DNA from: Thereva unica | Taxonomy: Eukaryota > Arthropoda > Insecta > Diptera > Therevidae | Reading direction: 5' to 3' | NCBI GenBank assembly: GCA_949987705.1 | Contig: OX465282.1 | Span: forward strand, 125,818,310 to 125,882,309 | Length of the DNA: 64,000 bases | In this document: positions 20,957 to 31,702 of the stretch, piece after piece | Position numbering within the stretch: position 1 is the first letter of the stretch | Layout of the letters: every line of letters starts with the position of its first letter | The notes under the pieces: generated by a model | What the model was told of the DNA's origin: nothing | Seen by the model: the letters and a program-made list of their open reading frames with translations, nothing else | Databases searched by the model: none | Program-made: the position numbers and the translations under genes

Positions 20957-23035
20957 TGTTTACGCAGCGACGTAATTGTACCTTTGGTGGAAAGTGTAGC
21001 GGTGTATCCAATTCGACGCACAGAACCTTGGTTATACCAATTCTATTATTTTTCACTCAATTCAAATTTAATAAAAACACACACAATAACACTCCAATAA
21101 AAATTTGTTTTATTTTTATTCCTTATTTACAGATGCCCCATAAAATTCAATTTTTCTAAAATTTCAATTTACTCAACTTTTTATTTTTAATTTCAAAAAA
21201 AAACTTAACACGATTTTTATTTGGACATAAATTTAATTTGAAAACTTAATCAAAAATTCAATTTGCAAACATAGTATATATTTTCATACAAGCCTTAACG
21301 GATCTTAAAAGAATTCACTTCACAAATTTATATATATAATCCCACGATGAACACTAATCTTAATGTGTCTTAACCACTATTCCAATTTGCAAAACTCGAT
21401 ATGTATAAGGCCCTCCGCACACGGGTCGACTGATTAGCAATCCCAGTTGCATACGCAACTGTTTAGTGACCTTGCCTGTGTACGCAAATGGGAATCCACA
21501 CACGGGTCGACAGAAACAAGACTGATTTGAAACTAGTTTGCAACTGGTCTTGGGCGACTGGGCTTGCCGGTCGAAAGCGATTTCAGTTGCGAGGTTGCAC
21601 TTGTTGCTGTCAAATTTTATAGGTTAGATTCAAAGTTCATAAAGTTTATAAAGTGTTTATAAAGAGTTCGGAAATAAAATGTGCGAGCAAAAACTTAATA
21701 TTGAATTTGTGTTTGAAGTCGAAAAGCATGAAGTTTTATATAATTATAAACTTGCCGGATATTCTAGGAAAGATGTGGTGTAGGTTACATATGAACACCG
21801 ATTGATCAAAAATCGGTTGCGCTCGTGTGTGGACAAGAGTCTCGTTTTGGTTGCAAACTGGTTACAAATGTCATTATTGTAAAACCAGTTGCAAACTGGG
21901 ATTGCTAATCAGTCGACTCGTGTGCGGAGGGCCTTATGTATTTCCCACGTTGAATATGAATCTTAAGGGATCTTAATGCAATTCTAATTCACAGATCTAA
22001 ATATATGTCCCACGTTGAGTGCGAGCTTTAATTCCTAAATGCCACCACCATACATTAAATAACATGAAGGAAAGACCCTTGCCCTGCATGCATGCATTTC
22101 TAGGAAAAAATGACTTGAAGCATTACTTTTTCCTGATACATGTACGCTGTTATAATATTTCCAAACCAATGGTTTTAGGGCCGCTAATGTCGCGCTTAAA
22201 TAGGGTGGCCGTGTCGATATGGTAGAAACTGCTATAATTTTCGGGTTTCGTTATCGATTTTGCAGAATTATTATCGACCAACTTATATTTTTTGTCTCCC
22301 TTTTTTGTTGCCATCTCTCTTCCTCTTATTGGTTAAATTGTCGTTTTTTAATTTCCTTATTTTAGCCCTTTTCGCGATAATTACGCGAACACCTGGCATT
22401 GCTGTCGAACAAAGCTTTTTAGCGCCAGCTGACAATGGCATCAGAACATGGATGCCAGTATTCATTTTCGTGTTTTCGCGATCGCGGTCGTTGGCCCTTT
22501 TTAAGGGAATTCGCGCGAGTGAAGTGTTATGCAGGTGAAAAAAGGGATAAACTCCACTCAGGTATGTATCCTTTATGTATTTCGCATGTTTTAGTTGTCC
22601 TACTGACCCTTTTTTGTGCGAAATTTGAACAAATATATTTGCCGGTAAGAACTGTCAAATTCCGATTGTTTGTTCATTTTTTCTTTCTGATTACTTAATT
22701 TCTTTAAAAAAGTGATATAAATTCATTTATTTGTTTTGTTTGTAATATATTAATTCAATAATTTCTTATCTTAACATAAAATTCATTTGGATATTTTAAT
22801 TCTTAATTTTTAGTATTGTTGTTGTTGTACATGTTTTGTTTACATTCTAAGGCTTATACTATGGCTCTAAATTTATAATTCATATTTCATTTTAGGTCTT
22901 TGAATTAGACGCGATGAAGGAGGAAGACGTCCCGGATGGAGTTTATTTCAATGGTATTGCTTTAAATTCATTGTTTTGGAAATTTTTTAATTATATCTTT
23001 TAGCTTATAACGCCTGTGCTAGACATTCTCCCTCC
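20957..23035 (-). repeat. BEL 3' LTR (contains a Harbinger-type insertion)
   Basis: On the plus strand it reads TGTTTACGCAGCG to GTGCTAGACA. It is 2079 bp, that is 528 bp longer than its partner after allowing for one GTT unit, because of the 525-bp insertion at 21409-21933 with its duplicated 3-bp target. Otherwise it is almost identical to 29045-30598. Confidence 0.93.
21409..21933. mobile_element. 525-bp PIF/Harbinger-type non-autonomous element in the BEL LTR
   Basis: The terminal inverted repeats start GGCCCTCCGCACACG and extend about 40 bp with one or two mismatches. The right flank is TTA (21934-21936) and the left flank TAA (21406-21408); the uninterrupted LTR has a single TTA at this point. 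This fits a 3-bp TTA target duplication with one later change, typical of Harbinger. The inside begins a short frame at 21680 (M-C-E-Q-K-L-N-I-E-F, then V-E-K-H-E-V-L-Y-N-Y) that resembles the start of a MADF domain, as found in the second protein of Harbinger elements. Confidence 0.82.
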
Positions 23036-23616
23036 CGTTGAACATCTTTGTTCAACAATTTCCTGACCACTCCTCTTTTGTGGTAGTGAAAGAATTTAAG
23101 GCTACCGTCTGCTTTCAGCTTGAGACGTACCTGGTATCTATCCGGCAAGTTGAGCGTTTTTTCTCTGGTTTTCGTCTTGGCGATCGCTTCGAAATTTATT
23201 CTTTTTAAAACCTCTCTGGTGAGAAATATATCGACGCCTTCTCGAGTTATAAACCTTTGGTGCGTATTGTCTATCCGCATTTGTAGTTCCTTGACTGTTG
23301 TAGTTGGTCGCAGTAGAAGGAGTGAATGTTCTTTCGCCCCATTGATTGTAGCTGGCTCTGCTAATGTGGCCTTGGTGTGAACGGTTGTACCCTTGAGATG
23401 TTTTGTGGGATGATCCCGGAAAGTCGCACTAGATCGTGATGCCTGATGTTGATTGGCCTTTTCATTAGTAGTGGTAACGGTACAGCTGCCTCCACCTGGC
23501 GATGATTCATGGAACCCTTTGCTGACGGGATCGGCGTAGAACTCTGGGTCCGGCTCGTCAGTCATGGAAAAGAATATCCTTTCGGACAAGATTAACACAT
23601 CTTCATCGTAATCCAT
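23005..23616 (-). CDS. BEL accessory ORF between pol and 3' LTR, unknown function
   Basis: The 203-codon frame starts about 100 nt downstream of the gag-pol stop and ends inside the first 31 bases of the 3' LTR. It has an acidic N-terminus (M-D-Y-D-E-D-V-L-I-L-S-E-R), a Ser/Thr-rich middle and a basic C-terminal half with R-Y-Q-V-R-L-K-L-K. No signal peptide, membrane segment or cysteine pattern is seen, so it does not look like an envelope. It keeps its frame beside an intact pol, which suggests a real element protein. I do not recognise it; it would have to be expressed from a spliced or internal transcript. Confidence 0.6.
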   Translation of the reverse strand: MDYDEDVLILSERIFFSMTDEPDPEFYADPVSKGFHESSPGGGSCTVTTTNEKANQHQASRSSATFRDHPTKHLKGTTVHTKATLAEPATINGAKEHSLLLLRPTTTVKELQMRIDNTHQRFITREGVDIFLTREVLKRINFEAIAKTKTREKTLNLPDRYQVRLKLKADGSLKFFHYHKRGVVRKLLNKDVQREGECLAQAL

Positions 23617-23712
23617 CTGAAAGAATACTTATGAAATTAATTTGTTTTGAAAATGAGGACACCACAACATAAAGACGAACAAACAGATATGTCTGTTAGT
23701 GTTTGGACAATG

Positions 23713-26700
23713 TTATGTTTCCGCTATGGGTAAGCGAACCAATTTTACAATTGGCCTTCTAAAGGTACTAGTGTGAGTTTTGATCTGAGCCACTCGAACT
23801 AGCCCATCTGCTCCAGGAAAGACTTCCTCTACGATGCCTAATGGCCATTTTATTGGCGGCATGTGCTCATGAGTAACAAGTACTACGTCTCCGATTTTGA
23901 GATTCTCCTTTTCTGATTGCCATTTGGATCTTGTTTGCAGTTGATTTAAATAGTCCCTTGACCATTTCTTCCAAAATTGGTGTGTCCTTTGTTGCAAGAA
24001 CTTCCATCGGTGTGTAAAGGATGGTTCGTTGGAATAGTCCGGCTCTGGCAGCATATTCAAGGCTTGGCCTATCAAAAAATGTCCGGGTGTGATTATTTCG
24101 GGATTACTAGGATCTGCACTAATGTAACAAAGCGGTCGCGAATTTAATATGGCTTCTATTTGAGAGAGCAATGTTACGTATTCTTCAAAGGTACATATCA
24201 TGTTGCCTAAACTTCTTCGGAGATGGCCCTTTATGGAACGTACCCCTGCTTCCCAGGTTCCTCCGAAATGCGGCGCTGCTGGGGGGTTGAGATGCCAATT
24301 AATTGAACGAGTGGAAGCATATTGAGCAGCTTCTTGAGTTGAGTTGACAATTGCGTTTCGTAAGTCCTTATCGAGTGTTGATATTGCTCCAATAAAATTG
24401 GAGCCGCAGTCAGAATAAATATCGGTGCACAGGCCCCTTCTGGCAATAAATCTTTTCAAAGCTGCTATAAAGGCATCGGTGGTCAATGACGAAACGAGCT
24501 CTATGTGTATGGCCCTGGTTGTCATGCAAACGAATATGCATACATATGCCTTCAGGAGTTTTGCCCTTCTGCATGGTGACGACTTGACGGTTATAGGTCC
24601 TGCATAGTCTATGCCAACTTTACTGAATGGTTTTGTGACATTGACTCGAAATTCTGGTAAATCACCCATACGCTGCTGACAAGTTGTTTTTCGGAAACGA
24701 ACACATGTGATGCATTTATGGATTCTGCTTGAGATAGTTCTCCTGGCATCCAGAATCCAATATTTACTTCGACTGGTGGATAACACTAGTGACGTTCCAC
24801 CATGAAAGGTGTCTTGATGAATTTTGTTAATCAATGCTTCTACCACATGGTGATTTTTTGGTAGTATGATTGGGTGTTTGTTGTCATAGGCTAAGGATGC
24901 ATGAGATAGTCGTCCCTTTAATCGTACAAGTCCTTGGTCATCGAGAAAGGGATTTAATTGTATGAGTTTGCTCTTGTGCGAAAGTGGTTGACCGTTTGAT
25001 AAGCTGTGATATTCGTTCGGAAAGCTTGCCCTTTGGACTAAACGCAGTATAATAGCTTCAGCATTACACAATTCGCTGCGAGATAGGACTCCAACTTGGT
25101 TAGTTGATGAACACTTGCAGTTCTCTATGAAGCGCAGTAAATATGCAGTTATTCGAATTAATTTATCAAAGGAGGAATATCGCATGAGGTAGTCATCTTG
25201 AATTGCTGTTGTAAGGGTTGCCGTGGTGTTTCGTTTAGCCTCTAGCTCAGTACCCTCTTCACTTTTTTTTAATTTTGGCCAATGCTCTTCACCCTTGGTT
25301 AGCCAACCTGGACCATGCCACCATATATCCTTCGATAATAAATCATCTGCGGTGGTGCCTCTCGAAGCAAGATCGGCTGGGTTATCTGCTGTAGGAACAT
25401 GCTGCCATGAATCATACTTTAAACTTTCCTGGATTTCAACGACCCTGTTCGCCACATATGTTTTCCAGCGAGACGGGTGTTCTCTTATCCATTGAAGTAC
25501 AATAGTGGAGTCTGTCCAAGCAAATATGGAGGCGTTTTTCAGTTCCATGTCTTCAACCGTTGTTTTGATAAGCCGAGCAAGAATTACCGCGCCGTTTAAC
25601 TCCAATCTGGGAATGGTGGTTGGCTTCGTGGGAGCTACTCTGGTTTTGGCCGTTAACAGCATTGATGAGATGCTACCATCTTCGAGTATTGTTCGTAAGT
25701 ATAGGACAGCTGCATATGCCTTGGTTGAAGCGTCGCAAAAGCCGTGTATTTGAATTTGTGCTGTGCTGGCATATTGGATCCAACGCGGGATTTTTAATCG
25801 AGGCAGGTTACATAAGTCCTCCTTAAATGTATCCCACTGTTCCTTTATTGAGGTAGGTACTGTAACGTCCCACGAGCAGCCTGTAATCCACAGTGATTGC
25901 ATTAGTATTTTCGCGACGATTATTATGGGGGCTATCCAGCCGAGCGGGTCATACAGAGACGCGATCTCTGATAATATAGCTCGTTTGGTAAGAGCAGATT
26001 GTTTTGATTTTAAGGAAATTTTGAAGGTGAAAATGTCTTCTGCAGGATGCCATTGGATACCTAATGTTTTAATGGCTTCCATCTCTCCAATAGTAAATGA
26101 TTCCTTAATTTCGCAATACTCAGATGGTAAATGAGATAGTAACTCTAAGTCATTGCTTGCCCATTTCCTCAGGTTAAATCCTCCGGTCTTCATCATTTCG
26201 ATTAATTCCCTTTGCAGATTTTTAGCACTTGCAACATCATCTGCTCCTGTTAATAAATCATCAACATAGAAGCTCTTGAGGGTTGCTGTGGAAGCGAGGG
26301 GCCAATTGTTCCTTTCATCCTCTGCTAAGTGCTGCAAGATTCTAATGGCGAGGTAAGGAGCCGCTGATGTACCGAATGTGACCGTTTTCAATTGATAATC
26401 CTGTGTTTCATGGGTAATTGGATGCTTCCAAATAATTCGTTGAAACGCTCGTTGATTTGGATGGATCAAAATCATTCGGTACATTTTCTCTATGTCCGCT
26501 GTTATGGCTACCTTGTACCTCCGCCAATTCATCAAGGTGGCAAATAGCTTCGGTTGTAGAATAGGTCCCTTCAGCAGGTAGTCATTAAGTGATTTTCCGT
26601 TGGTTGACTTACAGGATGCGTCGAACACGACTCTTAATTTTGTGGTTGTGCTTTCTTTAAAGACCGCATGATGTGGAATGTAGTAATGTGGTTTGTTAGT

Positions 26701-28911
26701 TACACCGGGAGCGATCATTTCCATATGTCCGAGTTGTAGATATTCATCGAGACACTTGGTATAGTCTCTGGCTAGATCTGGTTTCTTCCTAAAATGTTTT
26801 TGCAGGGATATGAACCGCGTAAGGGCCTGAGGGCGAGATTCACCCAATTTAGGAATTTCATTGTTTATAAATGGTAAGTGGACTTGATATTGTCCATTTG
26901 GTAGACGTTGGTACGTAGTTTGAAAGATGTCTTGACATAATGCATCTTCCATTTTAAGAACTGGGTTCGAAGGAAATTCTTCAGTCTTAAAAAATTGTTG
27001 AAGCTGACAGCTGAGATCATCTTCAATTGTAGTCATAAGGGATACTGCATGATTATGACGTTCGTTGGTGGTTGGTCCGAGCAAAATCCAACCAAATATT
27101 GTATTAATTGCCACTGGGGCGTGCTTGGCTCCCCGTATAATTCCATCTTGTAGAATTTGAGTATAAAGATTTACTCCGAGCAAGGCATCTATTTTTCCGG
27201 GTTGCCAAAATGTTGGGTCAGCTAGGTTTAGGCCGACTAAGTGTTGAGCGTGTTCCTTAGACATTCGTTGCTGTGGTAGAGGGTCACTAATTCTTTTTAG
27301 AATTAGAAAAGTTTCCTCCACGATCGGTCCATTCAATTGACTGGATTGTAGTTGTAGAGTTATTTGTTTCCCAGAGTTTCCTGCCGTGCAGGTGCCGATG
27401 CCTATGATAGTAGTGGAAGCAGGAGAACATGTTGCACCCAGTCTCTTGCAGGCTTCCTCTGTCAAGAATGATGACTGAGATCCTGGATCAATGACACATC
27501 GTAGGGTGTGTGGTTGGCCATGTTTATCTCGTGCAGTGATTAAAGCTGTTGCTAGTAAAGCTCGTAAGTTCTGCCTTGTGATGAAGGCTTGAGTAATTTC
27601 AAGCTGAGCAGCGCTGTGGCTATTGGTTTCTGGATTGGATTCGGCTGGACATGTGTTAGAATCCTTTGACTGGTAATTGGATTTGTTATGTGGCGTTGAG
27701 TTTTCCTTAGTAATATGTAAAGAGGTATGGTGACGTTGATTGCACGTGAAGCAATTGTGTTTGCTAGTGCATTCAGGTTGAGCATGGTGACCGGATAAAC
27801 AATTGAGACATCGTCCTGCTGATGAGATAGCCTTACGTTTGGCTTCCGACGACATTCGCTTATATTTTGAGCATTTTAAGACATAGTGTTTTCCTCCACA
27901 AGCAGGACATCTTCCTTCCCTTGTACTGTGATACGCGACTATTTTTTCCCTTGGTTGAGGTTTGGGTTTCACTGATACACTTCTGGGGCCTAGAACGTCA
28001 GCAATCGAGTCGAGTACCTTCAAGCGAGTATTCAAAAAATCTTTAAACTCTTCAAAGGTGGGTAAGTCATCGCTGGATCCTTGGTCTTCTTCCCAAAGCT
28101 TAAGTGTGTAATACGGAAGCTTCTGTACCAATATGTAAATTAATAACGCGTCCCATGAGCTGGTGTCCACATTCAAACTCTTCAATTGCTGTAAGCATTC
28201 TTCAGATGTGTCTATTAATGATTTTATTCCCTTATTGGTCTCTGTAGCTAACTTTTGTTGATTGACTAGCAGTTTAAGTTGATGGTTAACCAAAATGCGA
28301 GTGTTCTGGTAACGTTTCCTCAATTTGTCCCATGCTGGTTGATAGTCCGCATCTGTTATAGGAGTGTGACGTAACACTCTTTCCGCTTCGCCTACTAAAC
28401 AAGACTTTAGATGATGCAATTTTTGTACCGGAGATAATTTTGTGTTATTATGCACGAGCGACGTGAACATGTCTGAGAACGATCTCCACATGTCGTAATC
28501 TCCATTAAATTTAGGAAGAGAAATCCTTGGAAGGGTTGTATCTTGATGGACGATGATGGATGTAGCTGATTCGTTGGCACTGGGATTGATGACTGTTGCC
28601 TCTGCTTTGAGTTTACGAAGACCTTCATATAAATCGCTCAAATAATCTGAATATTTGGCTTCTGTGTTGCAAAAATGATCTTCCTTAACGTATGGATGGC
28701 CAGCGGTTGCAGAATCTGCACTTAAAGCTTGCATTATCTCTACATCTAAAACGCTATATTGTTCCCATAACCTTTTTAATTCCACCATTCGAGATTCAAA
28801 AAAACCTTGAGTACGTTTGACTATAGCAGTTTTCTTTGAATTCTCGATATATTTTTCGATGCGATTCCGAAGGATGAGCTCCTGATCAAATAATTGCTTG
28901 TTGGTAGACAT
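23713..28911 (-). CDS. BEL/Pao gag-pol polyprotein, intact
   Basis: One frame of 1732 codons has a gag region of the DUF1759 type (P-K-F-N-G-D-Y-D-M-W, about residue 130), cysteine knuckles near 335-400 and an aspartic protease at about 475 (V-I-D-P-G-S-Q-S-S-F). RT follows with the catalytic Y-V-D-D-L-L-T-G near 880, then RNase H (G-F-C-D-A-S-T-K near 1060). Integrase has a zinc-binding region near 1350-1390 and a core with D in G-I-D-Y-A-G-P (about 1435), S-D-C-G-S-N-F (about 1502) and T-W-E-A-G-V (about 1553). The order PR-RT-RH-IN without a frameshift is the BEL pattern. No stop or frameshift is present. The start is the first Met after the primer binding site region. Confidence 0.93.
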   Translation of the reverse strand: MSTNKQLFDQELILRNRIEKYIENSKKTAIVKRTQGFFESRMVELKRLWEQYSVLDVEIMQALSADSATAGHPYVKEDHFCNTEAKYSDYLSDLYEGLRKLKAEATVINPSANESATSIIVHQDTTLPRISLPKFNGDYDMWRSFSDMFTSLVHNNTKLSPVQKLHHLKSCLVGEAERVLRHTPITDADYQPAWDKLRKRYQNTRILVNHQLKLLVNQQKLATETNKGIKSLIDTSEECLQQLKSLNVDTSSWDALLIYILVQKLPYYTLKLWEEDQGSSDDLPTFEEFKDFLNTRLKVLDSIADVLGPRSVSVKPKPQPREKIVAYHSTREGRCPACGGKHYVLKCSKYKRMSSEAKRKAISSAGRCLNCLSGHHAQPECTSKHNCFTCNQRHHTSLHITKENSTPHNKSNYQSKDSNTCPAESNPETNSHSAAQLEITQAFITRQNLRALLATALITARDKHGQPHTLRCVIDPGSQSSFLTEEACKRLGATCSPASTTIIGIGTCTAGNSGKQITLQLQSSQLNGPIVEETFLILKRISDPLPQQRMSKEHAQHLVGLNLADPTFWQPGKIDALLGVNLYTQILQDGIIRGAKHAPVAINTIFGWILLGPTTNERHNHAVSLMTTIEDDLSCQLQQFFKTEEFPSNPVLKMEDALCQDIFQTTYQRLPNGQYQVHLPFINNEIPKLGESRPQALTRFISLQKHFRKKPDLARDYTKCLDEYLQLGHMEMIAPGVTNKPHYYIPHHAVFKESTTTKLRVVFDASCKSTNGKSLNDYLLKGPILQPKLFATLMNWRRYKVAITADIEKMYRMILIHPNQRAFQRIIWKHPITHETQDYQLKTVTFGTSAAPYLAIRILQHLAEDERNNWPLASTATLKSFYVDDLLTGADDVASAKNLQRELIEMMKTGGFNLRKWASNDLELLSHLPSEYCEIKESFTIGEMEAIKTLGIQWHPAEDIFTFKISLKSKQSALTKRAILSEIASLYDPLGWIAPIIIVAKILMQSLWITGCSWDVTVPTSIKEQWDTFKEDLCNLPRLKIPRWIQYASTAQIQIHGFCDASTKAYAAVLYLRTILEDGSISSMLLTAKTRVAPTKPTTIPRLELNGAVILARLIKTTVEDMELKNASIFAWTDSTIVLQWIREHPSRWKTYVANRVVEIQESLKYDSWQHVPTADNPADLASRGTTADDLLSKDIWWHGPGWLTKGEEHWPKLKKSEEGTELEAKRNTTATLTTAIQDDYLMRYSSFDKLIRITAYLLRFIENCKCSSTNQVGVLSRSELCNAEAIILRLVQRASFPNEYHSLSNGQPLSHKSKLIQLNPFLDDQGLVRLKGRLSHASLAYDNKHPIILPKNHHVVEALINKIHQDTFHGGTSLVLSTSRSKYWILDARRTISSRIHKCITCVRFRKTTCQQRMGDLPEFRVNVTKPFSKVGIDYAGPITVKSSPCRRAKLLKAYVCIFVCMTTRAIHIELVSSLTTDAFIAALKRFIARRGLCTDIYSDCGSNFIGAISTLDKDLRNAIVNSTQEAAQYASTRSINWHLNPPAAPHFGGTWEAGVRSIKGHLRRSLGNMICTFEEYVTLLSQIEAILNSRPLCYISADPSNPEIITPGHFLIGQALNMLPEPDYSNEPSFTHRWKFLQQRTHQFWKKWSRDYLNQLQTRSKWQSEKENLKIGDVVLVTHEHMPPIKWPLGIVEEVFPGADGLVRVAQIKTHTSTFRRPIVKLVRLPIAET

Positions 28912-29044
28912 TGTAAATAACCGTAATTTAAATGAAGCGTTAACCTAACTGTGTGTTTTTTTGAATTGCAGTAACCAACGGTATACTTGTTGGGAAGGAA
29001 CGGTAAACGGGTTCTGTACTGTTTCCTGGATGGAACCACCAAAA

Positions 29045-30598
29045 TGTTTACGCAGCGACGTAATTGTACCTTTGGTGGAAAGTGTAGCGGTGTATCCAAT
29101 TCGACGCACAGAACCTTGGTTATACCAATTCTATTATTTTTCACTCAATTCAAATTTAATAAAAACACACACAATAACACTCCAATAAAAATTTGTTTTA
29201 TTTTTATTCCTTATTTACAGATGTCCCATAAAATTCAATTTTTCTAAAATTTCAATTTACTCAACTTTTTATTTTTAATTTCAAAAAAAAACTTAACACG
29301 ATTTTTATTTGGACATAAATTTAATTTGAAAACTTAATCAAAAATTCAATTTGCAAACATAGTATATATTTTCATACAAGCCTTAACGGATCTTAAAAGA
29401 ATTCACTTCACAAATTTATATATATAATCCCACGATGAACACTAATCTTAATGTGTCTTAACCACTATTCCAATTTGCAAAACTCGATATGTATTATGTA
29501 TTTCCCACGTTGAATATGAATCTTAAGGGATCTTAATGCAATTCTAATTCACAGATCTAAATATATGTCCCACGTTGAGTGCGAGCTTTAATTCCTAAAT
29601 GCCACCACCATACATTAAATAACATGAAGGAAAGACCCTTGCCCTGCATGCATGCATTTCTAGGAAAAAATGACTTGAAGCATTACTTTTTCCTGATACA
29701 TGTACGCTGTTATAATATTTCCAAACCAATGGTTTTAGGGCCGCTAATGTCGCGCTTAAATAGGGTGGCCGTGTCGATATGGTAGAAACTGCTATAATTT
29801 TCGGGTTTCGTTATCGATTTTGCAGAATTATTATCGACCAACTTATATTTTTTGTCTCCCTTTTTTGTTGCCATCTCTCTTCCTCTTATTGGTTAAATTG
29901 TCGTTTTTTAATTTCCTTATTTTAGCCCTTTTCGCGATAATTACGCGAACACCTGGCATTGCTGTCGAACAAAGCTTTTTAGCGCCAGCTGACAATGGCA
30001 TCAGAACATGGATGCCAGTATTCATTTTCGTGTTTTCGCGATCGCGGTCGTTGGCCCTTTTTAAGGGAATTCGCGCGAGTGAAGTGTTATGCAGGTGAAA
30101 AAAGGGATAAACTCCACTCAGGTATGTATCCTTTATGTATTTCGCATGTTTTAGTTGTCCTACTGACCCTTTTTTGTGCGAAATTTGAACAAATATATTT
30201 GCCGGTAAGAACTGTCAAATTCCGATTGTTTGTTCATTTTTTCTTTCTGATTACTTAATTTCTTTAAAAAAGTGATATAAATTCATTTATTTGTTTTGTT
30301 TGTAATATATTAATTCAATAATTTCTTATCTTAACATAAAATTCATTTGGATATTTTAATTCTTAATTTTTAGTATTGTTGTTGTTGTTGTACATGTTTT
30401 GTTTACATTCTAAGGCTTATACTATGGCTCTAAATTTATAATTCATATTTCATTTTAGGTCTTTGAATTAGACGCGATGAAGGAGGAAGACGTCCCGGAT
30501 GGAGTTTATTTCAATGGTATTGCTTTAAATTCATTGTTTTGGAAATTTTTTAATTATATCTTTTAGCTTATAACGCCTGTGCTAGACAGGCGGTACGG
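29045..30598 (-). repeat. BEL 5' LTR
   Basis: It is 1554 bp, TG...CA, and retains the empty TTA site (near 29494) where the other LTR has the 525-bp element. It carries one more GTT unit than the other LTR near 30380, and one base differs near 29223. Confidence 0.93.
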
Positions 30599-30603
30599 GC
30601 GGG

Positions 30604-31080
30604 ATATTCCCGCAACGGATACTCTGCTGTCTGTGCAGCTTTAAAAAATGCAGTTTCTGGCCTAGTTTCTTCTGGTCAATCCGGCAGGTCGACCATCGTC
30701 CTCCTTTCACACCCTGGACTTGGGACCAGGCGACGGCGGAGCCATTGTAACTATATGAGGGACATGGAAAATGAAGGACATTATACATGAATACGCCACT
30801 GATTTAATCTCACGCATTTTGAAATTTTGTCACTAATATAAAAAAAACAGCTCTGAAATCACAACTAGTCAACAAGTAAGAAAATACTGTCTTAATATTG
30901 ACATTTCTTTGTTCTTGAAACGTTTTAGCAAAACACTTCAATTCGTGCTTTTTTTCACCTGAACTAAATCAATATTTATACATTTGTATAATAACTTTTG
31001 CGATTGCCAGAAATTCACGGGAATAATTTTCAGTGCCCAATCGGAGCGTGTATAAGGTGATGAATGTTGAAGCAGAATTA
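30604..31080. other. Intergenic sequence before the second secreted gene
   Basis: Apart from the continuation of the BEL target site I see no coding sequence or bounded repeat here. Confidence 0.4.
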
Positions 31081-31082
31081 TC

Positions 31083-31140
31083 TATAAATACTTTGGGTTT
31101 TTTTAGAGCAAACTCAGACGTCAATTGCAGCATATATAAA
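31083..31140 (+). promoter_or_regulatory. Two TATA boxes of the 31229 gene
   Basis: TATAAATA at 31083 lies 33 nt before the A of a TCAG initiator-like site (31116). TATATAAA at 31133 is the alternative. With the first, exon 1 would be 31116-31159 and a 65-bp intron (31160-31224, GTTTCT...TTTCAG) would end 4 nt before the ATG. With the second there would be a short unspliced leader. Confidence 0.5.
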
Positions 31141-31228
31141 GCGAGGACAGCACAAAAAGGTTTCTAAAATTCTTTCTAACTTTTCAACCAGCCTTTAAAA
31201 ATACTTTCATATCTTTCCTTTCAGCAAA

Positions 31229-31654
31229 ATGAAAATTATTATATTTTTTCTGTTTTTGGGAGCAGCAACTTGTCAGGTCGAATTTTATAATGTAATACCA
31301 GTTCTTGAAAATCTCGTAGTATACTGCGGCGCTGACAAGCTAGAGCCATCGATTCGACCGCTTTGTACAAATATGAATAAGGCCTTTACTGGCCTGTACA
31401 ACAGTGTGTGCAAAACTCCTGCCGGTGAACTTGAAGTGCATTTCTGTACAATGATTCTGGAGGCAGAGAAAAACGAATCAAAGAATGATCGTATAAAAGT
31501 ATTGAGAAATGAGCCGCGTATTTATCATAGTTTGAGTATTGAACAGGATGAATGTTCCCTTGTAGCATCAACTAACTATACTATGTGCAACGTAAGAAGA
31601 CGTATGGAACCACCGAATATATCACAGTGTGCCTCTTCTGAAAAAAATATGTAA
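31229..31654 (+). CDS. Small secreted cysteine-rich protein, diverged paralogue
   Basis: The 141-residue precursor has a clear signal peptide (hydrophobic residues 3-11, cleavage near 13-16). The mature chain has seven cysteines (33, 46, 61, 73, 109, 120, 134) and three N-glycosylation sequons (N82, N116, N130). The first four cysteines have spacing 12, 14 and 11, with C-K-T at 61-63. The frameshifted gene at 40797 shares this C-K-T and similar spacing, and the array genes keep the first pair. The long tail with three extra cysteines is unique to this copy. TTTCAG ends 4 nt before the ATG. AATAAA follows at 31703-31708. The family is not one I can name; a secreted effector role is inference. 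Confidence 0.8.
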   Translation: MKIIIFFLFLGAATCQVEFYNVIPVLENLVVYCGADKLEPSIRPLCTNMNKAFTGLYNSVCKTPAGELEVHFCTMILEAEKNESKNDRIKVLRNEPRIYHSLSIEQDECSLVASTNYTMCNVRRRMEPPNISQCASSEKNM

Positions 31655-31702
31655 AAAAAAACGAGAAAATAGTTTTGCAAAAATGTATTTTACGAAGAAT
31701 TT

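Larger units (their letters stand above)
20957..30598 (-). mobile_element. Structurally complete BEL/Pao LTR retrotransposon
   Basis: The 9.6-kb element has two LTRs (20957-23035 and 29045-30598), TG...CA ends and the 5-bp target duplication GGCGG (20952-20956 and 30599-30603). On the minus strand there is a candidate primer binding site right after the 5' LTR (TGGTGGTTCCATCC, near 29025-29040) and a purine tract (GGGAGGGAGAA) before the 3' LTR. The long gag-pol frame is intact. Apart from one inserted transposon, the LTRs differ by about one base and one GTT repeat, which points to very recent activity. Confidence 0.95.

Noticed and set aside
22019..22698. Hydrophobic frames inside the BEL LTRs (also 29579-30258) as genes
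   Set aside because: They lie wholly in LTR sequence, read in the direction opposite to the element, and are duplicated because LTRs are duplicated.
23120..25753. Plus-strand frames opposite the BEL polyprotein
   Set aside because: All are antisense to an intact, recognisable gag-pol and accessory frame.
5835..31654. Latrodectin or CHH-type neurohormone identity for the small secreted proteins
   Set aside because: Those families have six cysteines in a different spacing; here the core has two or four, so only a functional parallel can be proposed.
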